From Brevibacterium yomogidense (GTDB lineage: Bacteria > Actinomycetota > Actinomycetes > Actinomycetales > Brevibacteriaceae): a DNA stretch of 64,000 nt. Of this stretch, positions 51,160 to 59,792 are shown in pieces (within the stretch, counting starts at the first letter, position 1; every line of letters begins with the position of its first letter). Position numbers and translations under genes: made by a program. The stretch lies in NCBI RefSeq assembly GCF_016107685.1, contig NZ_JABASY010000001.1, positions 586,187 to 650,186 on the forward strand, read 5' to 3'. The notes beneath the pieces were generated by a model, which saw nothing but the letters and a program-made list of their open reading frames with translations, was not told the DNA's origin and did not search any database.

Positions 51160-52089
51160 TTGAAGATTCTGATCGTGGGCGCAGGCGCCACAGGTGGCGC
51201 GTACGGTGCCAGGCTCCTCGACGCGGGGCGCGATGTGACGTTCCTCGTGAGGGAGCGCCGCGCACAGCAGCTCCAGCGTGACGGGCTGCGCTTCCGCGAC
51301 CCGGAAGGGGAGCGCCGGTACGACGTGCGGGCGATCACGGCTGTCGATGACGCGTACGACCTCGTCGTCGTAGCAGTGAAGGCGCCCGCTCTGCCAGCGG
51401 TCATCGAACAGATCCGCCCCGCCGTGGGCCCTGCGACCCGCATCCTGCCGCTGCTCAACGGGATGCGGCACATCGACCAGCTGGCGGATGCGTACCCCGG
51501 CCATGCGATCGGCGGGCTCGTGAAGATCATCGGCACGATCGACGACACGGGGACCGTCCTGCAGATGACACCTATGAGCGCGATGATCATCGGAGCACTG
51601 GACGGGAGCACACTCCCCGACGACGTGCGCACCGTGTTCGACGTCCCCGGCGTGAAGCTCGCCGTGGTCGACGACATCCTCGACCGTCTCTGGGAGAAGT
51701 GGGCGTTCATCGCCTCCGCTGGAGTCGTCACGTGCCTGTTCCGCGGCGAGGTGGGCGACATCATCGCTGCCGGGGGAGAGCCCCTGGTGCTCCAGGCGAT
51801 CGCGGAGGCCGAAAGCGTTGCCGCCGCAGCAGGCCACCCCGTCAGCGACGAAACCCACGCGCAGGGCGTGCAGACACTCACGGCAGCAGGCTCGCGCTTC
51901 ACCTCATCGCTGTACCGCGACCTGCAGCAGGGTGACCCGCAGGAGGCGGAGCACATCCTGGGCGACCTGGCGGAGCGGGCACGCACTCACGGGGTGGCGA
52001 CCCCGCTGCTGGACGCGACCGTGGTCCAGGTGCGCGCCCACGAGCAGGCCCGGCTCCGGCGGGAGCGCGAAGCCGAAAGCGCTGTGTGA
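51160..52089 (+). CDS. Ketopantoate reductase-like protein (PanE/ApbA family)
   Basis: 309 residues from TTG 51160, giving the expected KILIVGAGATGGAYGARL opening and a good AGGAGAGG spacing; GTG 51151 is too close to it. NADP motif GAGATGG, then a conserved Lys-type segment KAPALPAVIEQI, NGMRH, and the helical C-terminal domain with WEKWAFIASAGVVTCLF and ETHAQGVQTLTAAGSRFTSSLYRDLQ. In this genome it could be the biosynthetic enzyme (2-dehydropantoate to pantoate) or a paralogue on another keto acid. Confidence 0.85.
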   Translation: MKILIVGAGATGGAYGARLLDAGRDVTFLVRERRAQQLQRDGLRFRDPEGERRYDVRAITAVDDAYDLVVVAVKAPALPAVIEQIRPAVGPATRILPLLNGMRHIDQLADAYPGHAIGGLVKIIGTIDDTGTVLQMTPMSAMIIGALDGSTLPDDVRTVFDVPGVKLAVVDDILDRLWEKWAFIASAGVVTCLFRGEVGDIIAAGGEPLVLQAIAEAESVAAAAGHPVSDETHAQGVQTLTAAGSRFTSSLYRDLQQGDPQEAEHILGDLAERARTHGVATPLLDATVVQVRAHEQARLRREREAESAV

Positions 52090-52112
52090 CCGCGAGCTGA
52101 TCGTCGCGGCGC

Positions 52113-52314
52113 TCACCCCATGAGTGTCATACCCGATGTCCAGCCCCAGAACGCGTGCGTCGGCGGAAGGAACCGGCAGAGGACTGCGAGCAGCGCGGGC
52201 GCGGACCCGGTGACGACGGCGACGGCAGTGAGTGCGGCGACCGATCACGATGATGAACGGCGCGAGCACGGGGAGGATCCACCGACCGGACTCCGTAGGG
52301 TTCCGCGCTGTCAT
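52113..52314 (-). pseudogene. Possible small membrane protein split by a frameshift
   Basis: On the minus strand a frame starts at ATG 52314 with RWILPVLAPFIIVI, and the next frame continues with AALTAVAVVTGSAPALLAVL...AFWGWTSGMTLMG and a stop at 52113. Read together they make a ~66-residue protein with two membrane helices. A one-base shift near 52240 breaks it; a sequencing error is equally possible. No clear ribosome binding site. Confidence 0.35.
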
Positions 52315-52366
52315 GGCGGAGTGCTGGAGCGCGTCTGTGTCGAGGCCCGTCGCCCCCGCGCACACG

Positions 52367-52774
52367 TCATGACTGTTCTGCGAGCGCCTTGAGTGCGTGC
52401 TGGACCGTGCTGAATCCCGTGAGGTCGGCATTCCCCGGGTCGCCCCACACGACGATGACGCGCAGCGGTTCCTCTCCAGTGTTCACGAGGTCGTGGTCGG
52501 TCCCTGCCTTGCTGAGCATCGCGTCGCCAGGGCCCAGCCGGTGCACCTCGCCGTCCAGAGTGAGGGTCGCGGTGCCGGAGACCACCAGGTAGACCTCCTC
52601 CAACGGCGGGTCGTCATGCGTGTGCATCCCTTCGCTGGCGCCCGGGTCCAGTGTCCACATCTGCACCGATACGGGGAGATCCGATTCCTTGACGAAGTAA
52701 TGCTTGATCGTGGTTCGCCCCTCCCCGCCATGCAGGGTGAGGTCGAATGCGTAGTCACCGTCTCGCTCGATCAT
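52367..52774 (-). CDS. Single-domain cupin protein
   Basis: 135 residues from ATG 52774 (AAGGAGG ten bases upstream). Cupin motif 1 GASEGMHTHDDPPLEEVYLVVSG near 60-82 and motif 2 GPGDAMLSKAGTDHDLVNTG near 93-112 retain two motif-1 His, the Glu and the motif-2 His, so it should bind a metal. Function could be enzymatic or sensory; the substrate is unknown. Confidence 0.83.
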   Translation of the reverse strand: MIERDGDYAFDLTLHGGEGRTTIKHYFVKESDLPVSVQMWTLDPGASEGMHTHDDPPLEEVYLVVSGTATLTLDGEVHRLGPGDAMLSKAGTDHDLVNTGEEPLRVIVVWGDPGNADLTGFSTVQHALKALAEQS

Positions 52775-52877
52775 GTCCTTCAAGCCTCCTTGCATGAGGA
52801 ACGTGGTGGGGCAATCGTGTCATCGAAGCACCCCGCGTCGCATCGTCGTTCCTCGGCTCATGGAGCAGACTGGCGGC

Positions 52878-53807
52878 TCACGGCGTCGGCTGGCGGCTCA
52901 GCTCGATCTGGCGGGCCGCCTCATTCAGCGCCGTGAGCGCCGCCTCCACCATCGGGCGGCGGCCACTGCCGCGACGGATGCCGGTGAGGATGCGGCGTGA
53001 CGGTACGGGGTCGCCGGTCAGGGGGATGCGCACCACGGCGTGACCCGCAGGCAGGCGGGCCAGTCGAGGGACCAGGGACACTCCCAGCCCTGCGCCCACC
53101 AGCGCCGCGCCCGTCTCCCATTCCCGGGACAGGTGCGCCGCGGTGGGGTGGAATCCTGCAGCGGAGCACGCGACCATGACCAGCCGGTGGTAGGTGCTGC
53201 CGGGCTTGTCGACGATCCAGTCCTCCTCCGCCGCTTCGATGAGCGCGACGGAGGTGCGGCCCGCCAGGCGGTGGTCTGCCGGCACCAGCAGGTCCAGCGG
53301 GTCCTTGAGGAGGTCGTGCTGGACGAACCGCGGATCGTTGCGTGCGGGCAGCGGCTCTGTCGCGACGACCACTGCGACGTCCGCCCGTTCCGCCAGCAGC
53401 AGCTCGAAGCACTCCTCCGGGTCCGCCTCGATGATCGTGATCGCGCCCTCCGGGAACGCCTCCGTCACGGCGTATGCGGCTGCCGGGAGCAGGGAGCCCG
53501 CCGCCGTCGAAAAGCCGCACAGCGTCAGGCTGTCATCCTGGTGGTCCTCGTCGGCCCGCAGCAGATCGCCCCGCATCTCCTCCCACCGCGCACTCAGTTC
53601 GTGCGCGTGCTCGAGCAGGATCCGCCCGGCCGCAGTGAAGCGCAGGTTGCGGCCCTGTTGCTCCACGACCGCCACGCCCAGGTCCTCCGACAGCGTCTTG
53701 AGCTGGTGCGACACAGCGGACGGGGTGTACGAGAGGGCCTGCGCGGTGGCCGTCACCGTGCCCTTCTCCGCCAGCATCCTCAGCACCGTGAGCCGTCGAT
53801 CGATCAT
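52878..53807 (-). CDS. LysR-family transcriptional regulator
   Basis: 309 residues from ATG 53807. N-terminal winged helix-turn-helix (RRLTVLRMLAEKGTVTATAQALSYTPSAVSHQLKTLSEDLG) and a LysR substrate-binding domain (~95-300: FSTAAGSLLPAAAYAV, EADPEECFELLLAERADVAVV). Divergent from the Rieske oxygenase operon, with a 12-bp-arm palindrome in between, so it is the likely activator of that operon in response to its substrate. Confidence 0.9.
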   Translation of the reverse strand: MIDRRLTVLRMLAEKGTVTATAQALSYTPSAVSHQLKTLSEDLGVAVVEQQGRNLRFTAAGRILLEHAHELSARWEEMRGDLLRADEDHQDDSLTLCGFSTAAGSLLPAAAYAVTEAFPEGAITIIEADPEECFELLLAERADVAVVVATEPLPARNDPRFVQHDLLKDPLDLLVPADHRLAGRTSVALIEAAEEDWIVDKPGSTYHRLVMVACSAAGFHPTAAHLSREWETGAALVGAGLGVSLVPRLARLPAGHAVVRIPLTGDPVPSRRILTGIRRGSGRRPMVEAALTALNEAARQIELSRQPTP

Positions 53808-53861
53808 GCGCTCATTGTGCCCTGTGCGTTGAAGGCGGTCACCGGCGATCCAGGCCACTGA

Positions 53862-53888
53862 AGACCATGCAGATATTCTGCATGGTCT
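53862..53888. promoter_or_regulatory. Perfect 27-bp inverted repeat, candidate LysR operator
   Basis: AGACCATGCAGA, spacer TAT, TCTGCATGGTCT: 12-bp perfect arms in the 215-bp region between the divergent LysR and oxygenase genes, 55 bp from the LysR start. A second, smaller hairpin (CGTCGGC/GCCGACG) lies at 53955-53974. Confidence 0.7.
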
Positions 53889-54022
53889 CATCGAATTCCA
53901 TTCGCTTTTCTTTCCGCTGATCTCGCCGGACACTGGGGGTACAGCCCGGGCATCCGTCGGCAGAGTCGCCGACGCCCCCACTCCGGGCGGATCCACTGCA
54001 TCGACGCAAGGAGGGACCGACA

Positions 54023-55387
54023 ATGACGACGATCCCACGGGGCTCGACCAGCGCACAGGACGCGACCACCCTGGCGACGGAGTACACCCGGGGCACCTGG
54101 GAGCATGCGGTCGCGCACCGGCGGCCGGGCTACTCGCTGGAAGCCCCGTTCTACACGGACCCGGACTACTACCAGAAGGACCTCGAGGCGGTATTCCAGA
54201 AGACGTGGATCTTCGCCGCCTCCGTTGCGGAAATCCCTGAGCCCGGCGACTACATCACCCTCGACGTGGGGCGGGCCTCCGTCATCATCATCCGTGACGA
54301 CGACGAGCAGGTCCGCGCCCACCACAACGTGTGCCGCCACCGCGGCGCCCGCCTGCTGACCGACACCACGGGCTCCGTCGGCAACATCGTGTGCGGCTAC
54401 CACCAGTGGACGTATTCGCCGGAAGGCGACCTCATCCACGCGGGCGTGCAGGCGCCGGACTTCAACCCGGCCTGCTTCTCCCTGCTGTCCGTCCACGTCA
54501 AGGTCATCGCGGGCCTCATCTTCCTCTGCCTCGCGAAGGACGCGCCCGACGACATCGACGACGTCGCCGACCGCATCAGCCCCTACATCGCCCCGCACGC
54601 CCTGGAGCGCACGAAGGTCGCGTTCCAGGAGGACCTCGTCGAGCACGCCAACTGGAAGCTCGTCATGGAGAACAACCGGGAGTGCTACCACTGCGAGGCC
54701 GGCCACCCGGAGCTCACCTGCACCTTCTTCCCCACCTACGGCTACAAGGTGGAGGAGATCCCCAAGCGGCTGCTGCCCGCCCACGACCGGTACCTCGCCG
54801 CAGAGCAGCTGCTGAGCGTCAACGCGGACCGCAACGGGCTGCTCACGGAGGCGATCGAGGAGCTGAGCGGTCGTCCCACCGGGTTCCGCATCCAGCGGGA
54901 AGCCCTGGACGGGGCGGGGGAGTCGTACACGAAGGACGGGGCGTCCGCCTCGAAGAGGCTGCTGGGGTCGTTCGACACCCCCGTGCTGGGGCGCCTGTCG
55001 CTGCACGTCCAGCCCAACACGTGGTTCCACTTCCTGGGCGACCACGTCGTCACCTTCACCCTCGTGCCGCTGGGCGTGGACCGCACCCTGGTCCGCACCA
55101 CCTGGCTGGTCCACGAGGACGCGGTCGAAGGCGTCGACTACGACCTGCCGACCCTCACGGAGGTGTGGCACATGACGAACGCCCAGGACGCGGAGCTGTG
55201 CGCCCGCGCCCAGGTGGGCATCAGCAGCCCCGCCTACCTGCCGGGGCCCTACGCCCCGCACGAATACCAGGTCGAGGAGTTCGTCACCTGGTACATCGAA
55301 CGGCTGCGGGAGCACGCGGGCATCGAGGCCGCGCCGGCAGCATCAACACTGGCAGCGCCGGCGGGCACGGAGGAGGCGGCACCATGA
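54023..55387 (+). CDS. Rieske aromatic-ring-hydroxylase-type oxygenase, alpha subunit (GbcA/CntA-like)
   Basis: 454 residues. Rieske [2Fe-2S] motif CRHRGARLL (Cys104, His106) and CGYHQW (Cys124, His127), then the mononuclear iron site in NNRECYHCEAGHPEL near 218-232. Length and text match the branch that N-demethylates or hydroxylates quaternary amines (glycine betaine, stachydrine, carnitine) rather than aromatic rings. AAGGAGGGA precedes the ATG. The reductase gene starts within its stop (ATGA). Substrate inferred as glycine betaine or a relative from the methyltransferases downstream. Confidence 0.87.
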   Translation: MTTIPRGSTSAQDATTLATEYTRGTWEHAVAHRRPGYSLEAPFYTDPDYYQKDLEAVFQKTWIFAASVAEIPEPGDYITLDVGRASVIIIRDDDEQVRAHHNVCRHRGARLLTDTTGSVGNIVCGYHQWTYSPEGDLIHAGVQAPDFNPACFSLLSVHVKVIAGLIFLCLAKDAPDDIDDVADRISPYIAPHALERTKVAFQEDLVEHANWKLVMENNRECYHCEAGHPELTCTFFPTYGYKVEEIPKRLLPAHDRYLAAEQLLSVNADRNGLLTEAIEELSGRPTGFRIQREALDGAGESYTKDGASASKRLLGSFDTPVLGRLSLHVQPNTWFHFLGDHVVTFTLVPLGVDRTLVRTTWLVHEDAVEGVDYDLPTLTEVWHMTNAQDAELCARAQVGISSPAYLPGPYAPHEYQVEEFVTWYIERLREHAGIEAAPAASTLAAPAGTEEAAP

Positions 55388-56757
55388 CGACGTACTACGA
55401 CGGCGGAGGGGCACCTGTCACCGGTGCCGCGACCGGATCCTGGTCGCCCTCGCTCCCCGCCGGGTTTCCCCGCGACGAGTTCACCGGCGACCTCGTCTGC
55501 TCGGGCGTCACCCCGGTCAGCCACGACGTCGTCGACCTGAGCTTCCGTGCGTGCGACGGCGGGACCCTGCCGTTCTCGCCCGGCCAGTACTACACGTTCA
55601 CGTTCCCGCAGCTGGGCGTGGACCGGTGCTACTCGGTGAGTTCCGCGCCGGCGCTGGACGGCGGTGGGGTCGAGGAGTTCACGATCACGGTCAAGCGGGT
55701 GCCGGGCGGGCCGGTCTCCACGTTCCTCCACGAGCACTTCCGGGTGGGCGACACGGTGCGCGCGGACGGCCCGTACGGCGTGTTCGGATCCGACGTGCGG
55801 CCCGGCGCGGGTGCCCTCTACCTGTCCGCCGGCAGCGGCATCACCCCGTTCCTGTCGATGATGCGGGCCCGCCGCGCGCTGCTGGAGCAGGGTGAGCGGA
55901 CCCTGCCGCTGTGGTCTTCCGTCGTGCACGTCCACGCCGCGCACACGCCGGCGGACCTCGTCCACCGCGCCGAGGTCATGGCCATGTCCGACCGCCACGC
56001 CACCACCGTCATCCCGGTCTGCTCGGCAGACTCCGCCGCCGAGGCCTGGGCCGGCGTCCGCGGCCGCCTCACCTCCCAGAAGCTCGTGGTGCTGGTCCCG
56101 GACCTCGCGGATCGCGAGGTGTTCATCTGCGGGCCCACCCCCTACATGGAGGCGGTGCTCGCGATGGTCGTCGACCTGGGAGTGCCGCACGATCGGATCC
56201 ACCTCGAGTCCTACGTGTTCGGGGAGACGCCCCGCGTGCCGCAGCCGGTGCTCGAACCGCCGGGGGAGAGCGGCACCCCGGATTCCGCGGCGGCATCGAA
56301 TCTCGCAGTGACATCGGGCCCAGCAGCGGCGCCGGCTCCCGCGGCGGCGTCAGACTCAGCTGCGGCGTCGGACCCCGCTGCGGCGTCGGACCCAGCCGCA
56401 GCATCGACGCCGGCAGTCGCTCCCGTGGCACTCGCCGACCCTCAGGTGCGGCCCGACGAAGGGGACGCGGGCGGGGGAGGTGAGGGGACCTCGGCGGCGG
56501 TGTTCTCCATCGAGTTCCGCGGTGCCGGCTGCAAGGTCGAGTGCCCACGGGGGATGACGATCCTGGAAGCCGCGCGGCAGGCGGGTGTCGCCCACCCGTC
56601 GTCGTGCGCGGAGGGAGTGTGCGGCACGTGCAAGGCGACGAAGGTGAGCGGTGAGGTGGACATGGACCACGCCGGCGGCATCCGGCCCCGGGAGATCCGG
56701 GAGGGCAAGATCCTGCCGTGCTGCTCCGTGCCGCTCACGGATGTCGTCATGGAGTGA
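55384..56757 (+). CDS. Oxygenase reductase: FAD/NAD domain plus C-terminal [2Fe-2S] ferredoxin (GbcB-like)
   Basis: 457 residues. Ferredoxin-reductase domains at ~25-290 (DRCYSVSSAP for FAD, LSAGSGITPFLSMM for NAD, IFICGPTPYME-type motif) and a plant-type ferredoxin at ~375-457 with Cys-x4-Cys-x2-Cys (SCAEGVCGTC) and a last Cys in LPCCS. Between them is a ~75-residue Ala/Pro/Asp linker with repeated AASDPA units, longer than in most homologues. It passes electrons from NAD(P)H to the Rieske subunit encoded immediately upstream. Confidence 0.9.
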   Translation: MTTYYDGGGAPVTGAATGSWSPSLPAGFPRDEFTGDLVCSGVTPVSHDVVDLSFRACDGGTLPFSPGQYYTFTFPQLGVDRCYSVSSAPALDGGGVEEFTITVKRVPGGPVSTFLHEHFRVGDTVRADGPYGVFGSDVRPGAGALYLSAGSGITPFLSMMRARRALLEQGERTLPLWSSVVHVHAAHTPADLVHRAEVMAMSDRHATTVIPVCSADSAAEAWAGVRGRLTSQKLVVLVPDLADREVFICGPTPYMEAVLAMVVDLGVPHDRIHLESYVFGETPRVPQPVLEPPGESGTPDSAAASNLAVTSGPAAAPAPAAASDSAAASDPAAASDPAAASTPAVAPVALADPQVRPDEGDAGGGGEGTSAAVFSIEFRGAGCKVECPRGMTILEAARQAGVAHPSSCAEGVCGTCKATKVSGEVDMDHAGGIRPREIREGKILPCCSVPLTDVVME

Positions 56758-56762
56758 CGGCG

Positions 56763-57104
56763 ATGGTGAAGCATCCCTGGTCAGAGGAGACGCGTGTCAT
56801 CTATGAGGCCGCCGCCACTGCGCGCGGGGCGGAGGGGGACGCGCGGGCGATGCTCGGGGCGAAGCTCGCACACATGCGGGTGCAGCGCCGACTCTCCCAG
56901 CTGGCGCTGTCCCTGGCGAGCGGCGTGCAGCAGGCAGAGATCAGTCGCATCGAGAACGGTCGGGGCAACCCCACCCTGGCGACGCTCGAAAGGCTCGCAA
57001 CCGTGCTCGGTGCGAGGCTCGATCTCGTGGACGTCGACGAGCCCGACACCGCGCGGTGCCTCGTCGACGCGGGTGACGGGAGCACAGTGGCCGACCTCGT
57101 GTGA
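56763..57104 (+). CDS. XRE-family DNA-binding protein (HigA-like)
   Basis: 113 residues from ATG 56763. A helix-turn-helix (MRVQRRLSQLALSLASGVQQAEISRIENGRGNPTLATLERLATVLG by pattern) occupies residues 37-85; the N-terminal ~35 residues are helical and charged. It resembles HigA-type antitoxins, but no toxin gene is adjacent: the start is 5 bp after the reductase gene. More likely a pathway regulator. Confidence 0.85.
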   Translation: MVKHPWSEETRVIYEAAATARGAEGDARAMLGAKLAHMRVQRRLSQLALSLASGVQQAEISRIENGRGNPTLATLERLATVLGARLDLVDVDEPDTARCLVDAGDGSTVADLV

Positions 57105-57173
57105 CGACCCTCCCGGTGACGTGAGGGCCCCAGTCCTACCCAAGAGACGTTTTGTGACGTTTAGACTCGAGAT

Positions 57174-57284
57174 ATGACGATGCTGCCCGGATCGCCGCTG
57201 GCCCGTGTGGTGATGTGTGTCTACCCGCACTGCGGCCGCACCCGCTCCGGGACAGCTGCGACGCGGCACACCCAAGACACCTAG
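57174..57284 (+). CDS. Candidate leaderless upstream ORF (leader peptide)
   Basis: 36 codons with Met at positions 1, 3 and 14 and Cys at 15 and 20 (MCVYPHCGR core). The ATG lies seven bases after TAGACT (57162-57167), a typical actinobacterial -10, so transcription could start at the ATG itself. It ends 29 bp before the MetE-like gene, with CCGGGTAACCGGG just after its stop. Small ORFs of this type often attenuate sulfur-amino-acid genes; here this is inference. Confidence 0.4.
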   Translation: MTMLPGSPLARVVMCVYPHCGRTRSGTAATRHTQDT

Positions 57285-57313
57285 CCGGGTAACCGGGTTC
57301 ACAGGAGAGAATC

Positions 57314-58528
57314 ATGTCCGACGCCATCCGCACCTCGCATGCAGGTTCGCTGCCGCGCACCCCTGCACTCATCGAGGCCAACGCCGCGAAGGCCAACGGC
57401 ACTGCCGGTGCCGACTACGAAGCGCTTCTCACGGAGAGCGTGGTCGACCTGCTCCAGAAGCAGAAGGACCTCGGTATCACAGAGCCGAACGATGGCGAAT
57501 ACGGTCACGCGATGGCGTCCCAGTTCGACTACGGGGCGTGGTGGCACTACTCGTTCAACCGCACGAACGGCCTCGAGATCTCCGGTGAGGGCCTGTGGAA
57601 CCTCCCGGCGCAGGTGAGCGAACCGGGCAACATCAAGCTCACGAGCTTCGCGGACCGCCGCGACCGCAACCTCTTCCCCGCCGCCTACAGCGACCCGGAC
57701 GCAGGCACGGACACCGGCTCGCAGCCCGGATTCCCCATCGCGGTCGGCCCCATCTCCTACGCGGGTCAGGACGCGGTCGCCCGCGACATCGCGAACGTGA
57801 AGAAGGGTCTCGAGGCCGCGGGCTACGAGACGTCGCGCGGATTCCTCAACTCCCTGTCCCCGGCATCGGCCGCGCGCATCGAGAACGAGCACTACGGGTC
57901 CTACGAGGAGTTCGTGTGGGCGTGGGCGGACGTGCTGCGCGAGGAGTACCTCGCCATCACGCAGGCGGGCCTCACGGTGCAGATCGACGACCCGTCGCTC
58001 GCGGAGAACTTCGACCAGATCAACCCGGAGCCGTCCTACGAGGACTACCGTGCCTTCACCCAGCTGAGCATTGACGCGCTCAACCACGCGCTGCGCGGCA
58101 TCGACCCGCAGCAGGTGCGCGTCCACACCTGTTGGGGATCCTGGCACGGCCCGCACGTCACGGATCTGCCGTTCTCCGTCATCGTCGACCAGGTCCTCAC
58201 GATCAACGCCGCCGGCATCACCTTCGAGGCGGCGAACGTGCGCCACGAGCACGAATGGAAGATCTGGAAGGACGTCACCCTGCCGGACGACAAGTACATC
58301 ATCCCCGGCATCGTCTCCCACTCGACGAACGTCGTCGAGCACCCGGAGCTCGTCGCGGACCGTGTGAAGCGCTTCGCGGAGCTCGTGGGCGCCGACCGGG
58401 TCGTCGCGTCGACGGACTGCGGCCTGGGCGGCCGCGTGCACCCGGAGATCGCGATCGCGAAGCTGCAGTCCCTGGTCCAGGGCACTGAGATCGCATCCGA
58501 ATCCTTCAAGAAGACAGTGCTCGTCTGA
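57314..58528 (+). CDS. MetE-like cobalamin-independent methyltransferase (C-terminal-domain type)
   Basis: 404 residues, matching the single-domain proteins related to the catalytic half of MetE. Zinc ligands are visible: RVHTCWGSWHGPH (His and Cys near 271-273), TFEAANVRHEHEW (Glu near 304) and STDCGLGG (Cys near 370). The opening IRTSHAGSLPRTPAL is the family's N-terminal signature. It probably transfers a methyl (or similar) group to a thiol such as homocysteine, from a donor that need not be folate. CAGGAGAGA precedes the ATG. Followed by a hairpin terminator and a BHMT-like gene. Confidence 0.87.
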   Translation: MSDAIRTSHAGSLPRTPALIEANAAKANGTAGADYEALLTESVVDLLQKQKDLGITEPNDGEYGHAMASQFDYGAWWHYSFNRTNGLEISGEGLWNLPAQVSEPGNIKLTSFADRRDRNLFPAAYSDPDAGTDTGSQPGFPIAVGPISYAGQDAVARDIANVKKGLEAAGYETSRGFLNSLSPASAARIENEHYGSYEEFVWAWADVLREEYLAITQAGLTVQIDDPSLAENFDQINPEPSYEDYRAFTQLSIDALNHALRGIDPQQVRVHTCWGSWHGPHVTDLPFSVIVDQVLTINAAGITFEAANVRHEHEWKIWKDVTLPDDKYIIPGIVSHSTNVVEHPELVADRVKRFAELVGADRVVASTDCGLGGRVHPEIAIAKLQSLVQGTEIASESFKKTVLV

Positions 58529-58557
58529 GTCGACGAGGACACGAGGACTGGAGAACA

Positions 58558-58603
58558 CACGACGGGGTCGCTCCGCGAGGACAGACGGAGCGGCCCCGTT
58601 GTG
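58558..58603. terminator. Hairpin terminator after the MetE-like gene
   Basis: CACGACGGGGTCGCTCCG pairs with CGGAGCGGCCCCGTTGTG (18-bp stem with two G-T pairs) around a 10-nt loop, 30 bp after the stop codon. Confidence 0.75.
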
Positions 58604-58703
58604 CGTCGGCCCTCATCCCGGGACCTCCGGCTCAGCAGGTTCCTCGGCCCCGAACACACACCTCCCACTCGACCACAGAGACGTGCACGTCAAGGAGACA
58701 GCC

Positions 58704-59792
58704 ATGACCACTTCCGCACCCACCCCCGCCTCCGGCATCGCGCCGGCCACCGCACCCACCCTCACGGAACGCCTGGACGACGGCCCCGTCATCATCGCGG
58801 AGGGCTTCCTCTTCGAACTCGAGCGCCGCGGCTACCTCACTGCCGGTGAGTTCGTGCCCGAGGTCGCACTCGAGTTCCCGGAGGCGCTGCGCGCCCTCCA
58901 CGTCGACTTCCAGCGTGCGGGCTCCGACATCGTCGAAGCGTTCACCTACAACGGCCACCGCGAGAAGATGCGGGTGATCGGCAAGGAGGACCTGCTGGAG
59001 CCCCTCAACCGGTCCGCCCTGCGCATCGCCCGCGAGGTCGCGGATTCCCGCCCGGGCGACCTGGTCGCCGGCAACATCTCGAACTCCAACATCTGGGATC
59101 CGGCGAACCCGCAGAGCCAGGCCGAGGTCCGCTCGATGTTCGAGGAGATGGTCGGCTGGGCCGTCGAGGAAGGTGCCGACATCATCGTCGGCGAGACCTT
59201 CTACTACGCAGGTGAGGCGCTCGCCGCACTGGAGATCGCCAAGGCCAGCGGCCTGCAGGTCGTTCTCACGCTCGCCCCGATGGCGTTCGAGGAGATGGCG
59301 GACGGTGTGAGCGTCGTGGAGACGGCGCAGCGCCTCGAGCAGGCGGGTGCGGACGTGGTCGGCATGAACTGCTTCCGCGGGCCGGACACCCTCCTGCCGT
59401 ACATCCGGCAGATCCGCGAGGCGGTGTCCTGTCATGTGGGCGCGCTGCCCATCCCGTACCGGACGACGCAGGAAGAGCCGACCTTCTTCAACCTGAGCGA
59501 CCCGCACGCGCGCGTGCCCGCACCGCAGGGTCGGACGTTCCCCACGGCGCTCGACCCGCTGTACTCCAACCGCTACGAGATCAGGCGGTTCGCAGAGGAG
59601 GCGTACGAGATCGGCGTCAACTACCTGGGTGTCTGCTGCGGTGCGTCCCCCGCGCACATCCGCGAGGTCGCCGAGGCCGTGGGCCGTGTGACCGACGCCA
59701 GCCGGTTCTCCGAGAAGATGGCGAACCACTTCATGTACGGCAGCAACGAGCGGCTGCCGGAGCACATCGTCGCACTGGGCGACCGCGCCTGA
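58704..59792 (+). CDS. Betaine-homocysteine S-methyltransferase-like protein
   Basis: 362 residues from ATG 58704 (AAGGAGA upstream). It reads through like BHMT: IIAEGFLFELERRGYLTAGEF near the start, LHVDFQRAGSDIVEAFTYNG, and the zinc triad GMNCFRG (Cys near 222) and GVCCGAS (Cys-Cys near 311-312). Resemblance to BHMT is closer than to the MetH/MmuM type. It would methylate homocysteine from a betaine or another onium donor. Together with the Rieske oxygenase pair this gives two routes for removing methyl groups from a quaternary amine. Confidence 0.85.
   Translation: MTTSAPTPASGIAPATAPTLTERLDDGPVIIAEGFLFELERRGYLTAGEFVPEVALEFPEALRALHVDFQRAGSDIVEAFTYNGHREKMRVIGKEDLLEPLNRSALRIAREVADSRPGDLVAGNISNSNIWDPANPQSQAEVRSMFEEMVGWAVEEGADIIVGETFYYAGEALAALEIAKASGLQVVLTLAPMAFEEMADGVSVVETAQRLEQAGADVVGMNCFRGPDTLLPYIRQIREAVSCHVGALPIPYRTTQEEPTFFNLSDPHARVPAPQGRTFPTALDPLYSNRYEIRRFAEEAYEIGVNYLGVCCGASPAHIREVAEAVGRVTDASRFSEKMANHFMYGSNERLPEHIVALGDRA

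Noticed and set aside
51904..52431. 175-codon leftward frame overlapping the ketopantoate reductase-like gene
   Set aside because: Only its part at 52113-52314 looks coding, and that changes frame; the rest is a shadow.
56763..57104. Toxin-antitoxin module based on the HigA-like protein
   Set aside because: No toxin-sized gene on either side; the gene is packed behind the reductase gene.
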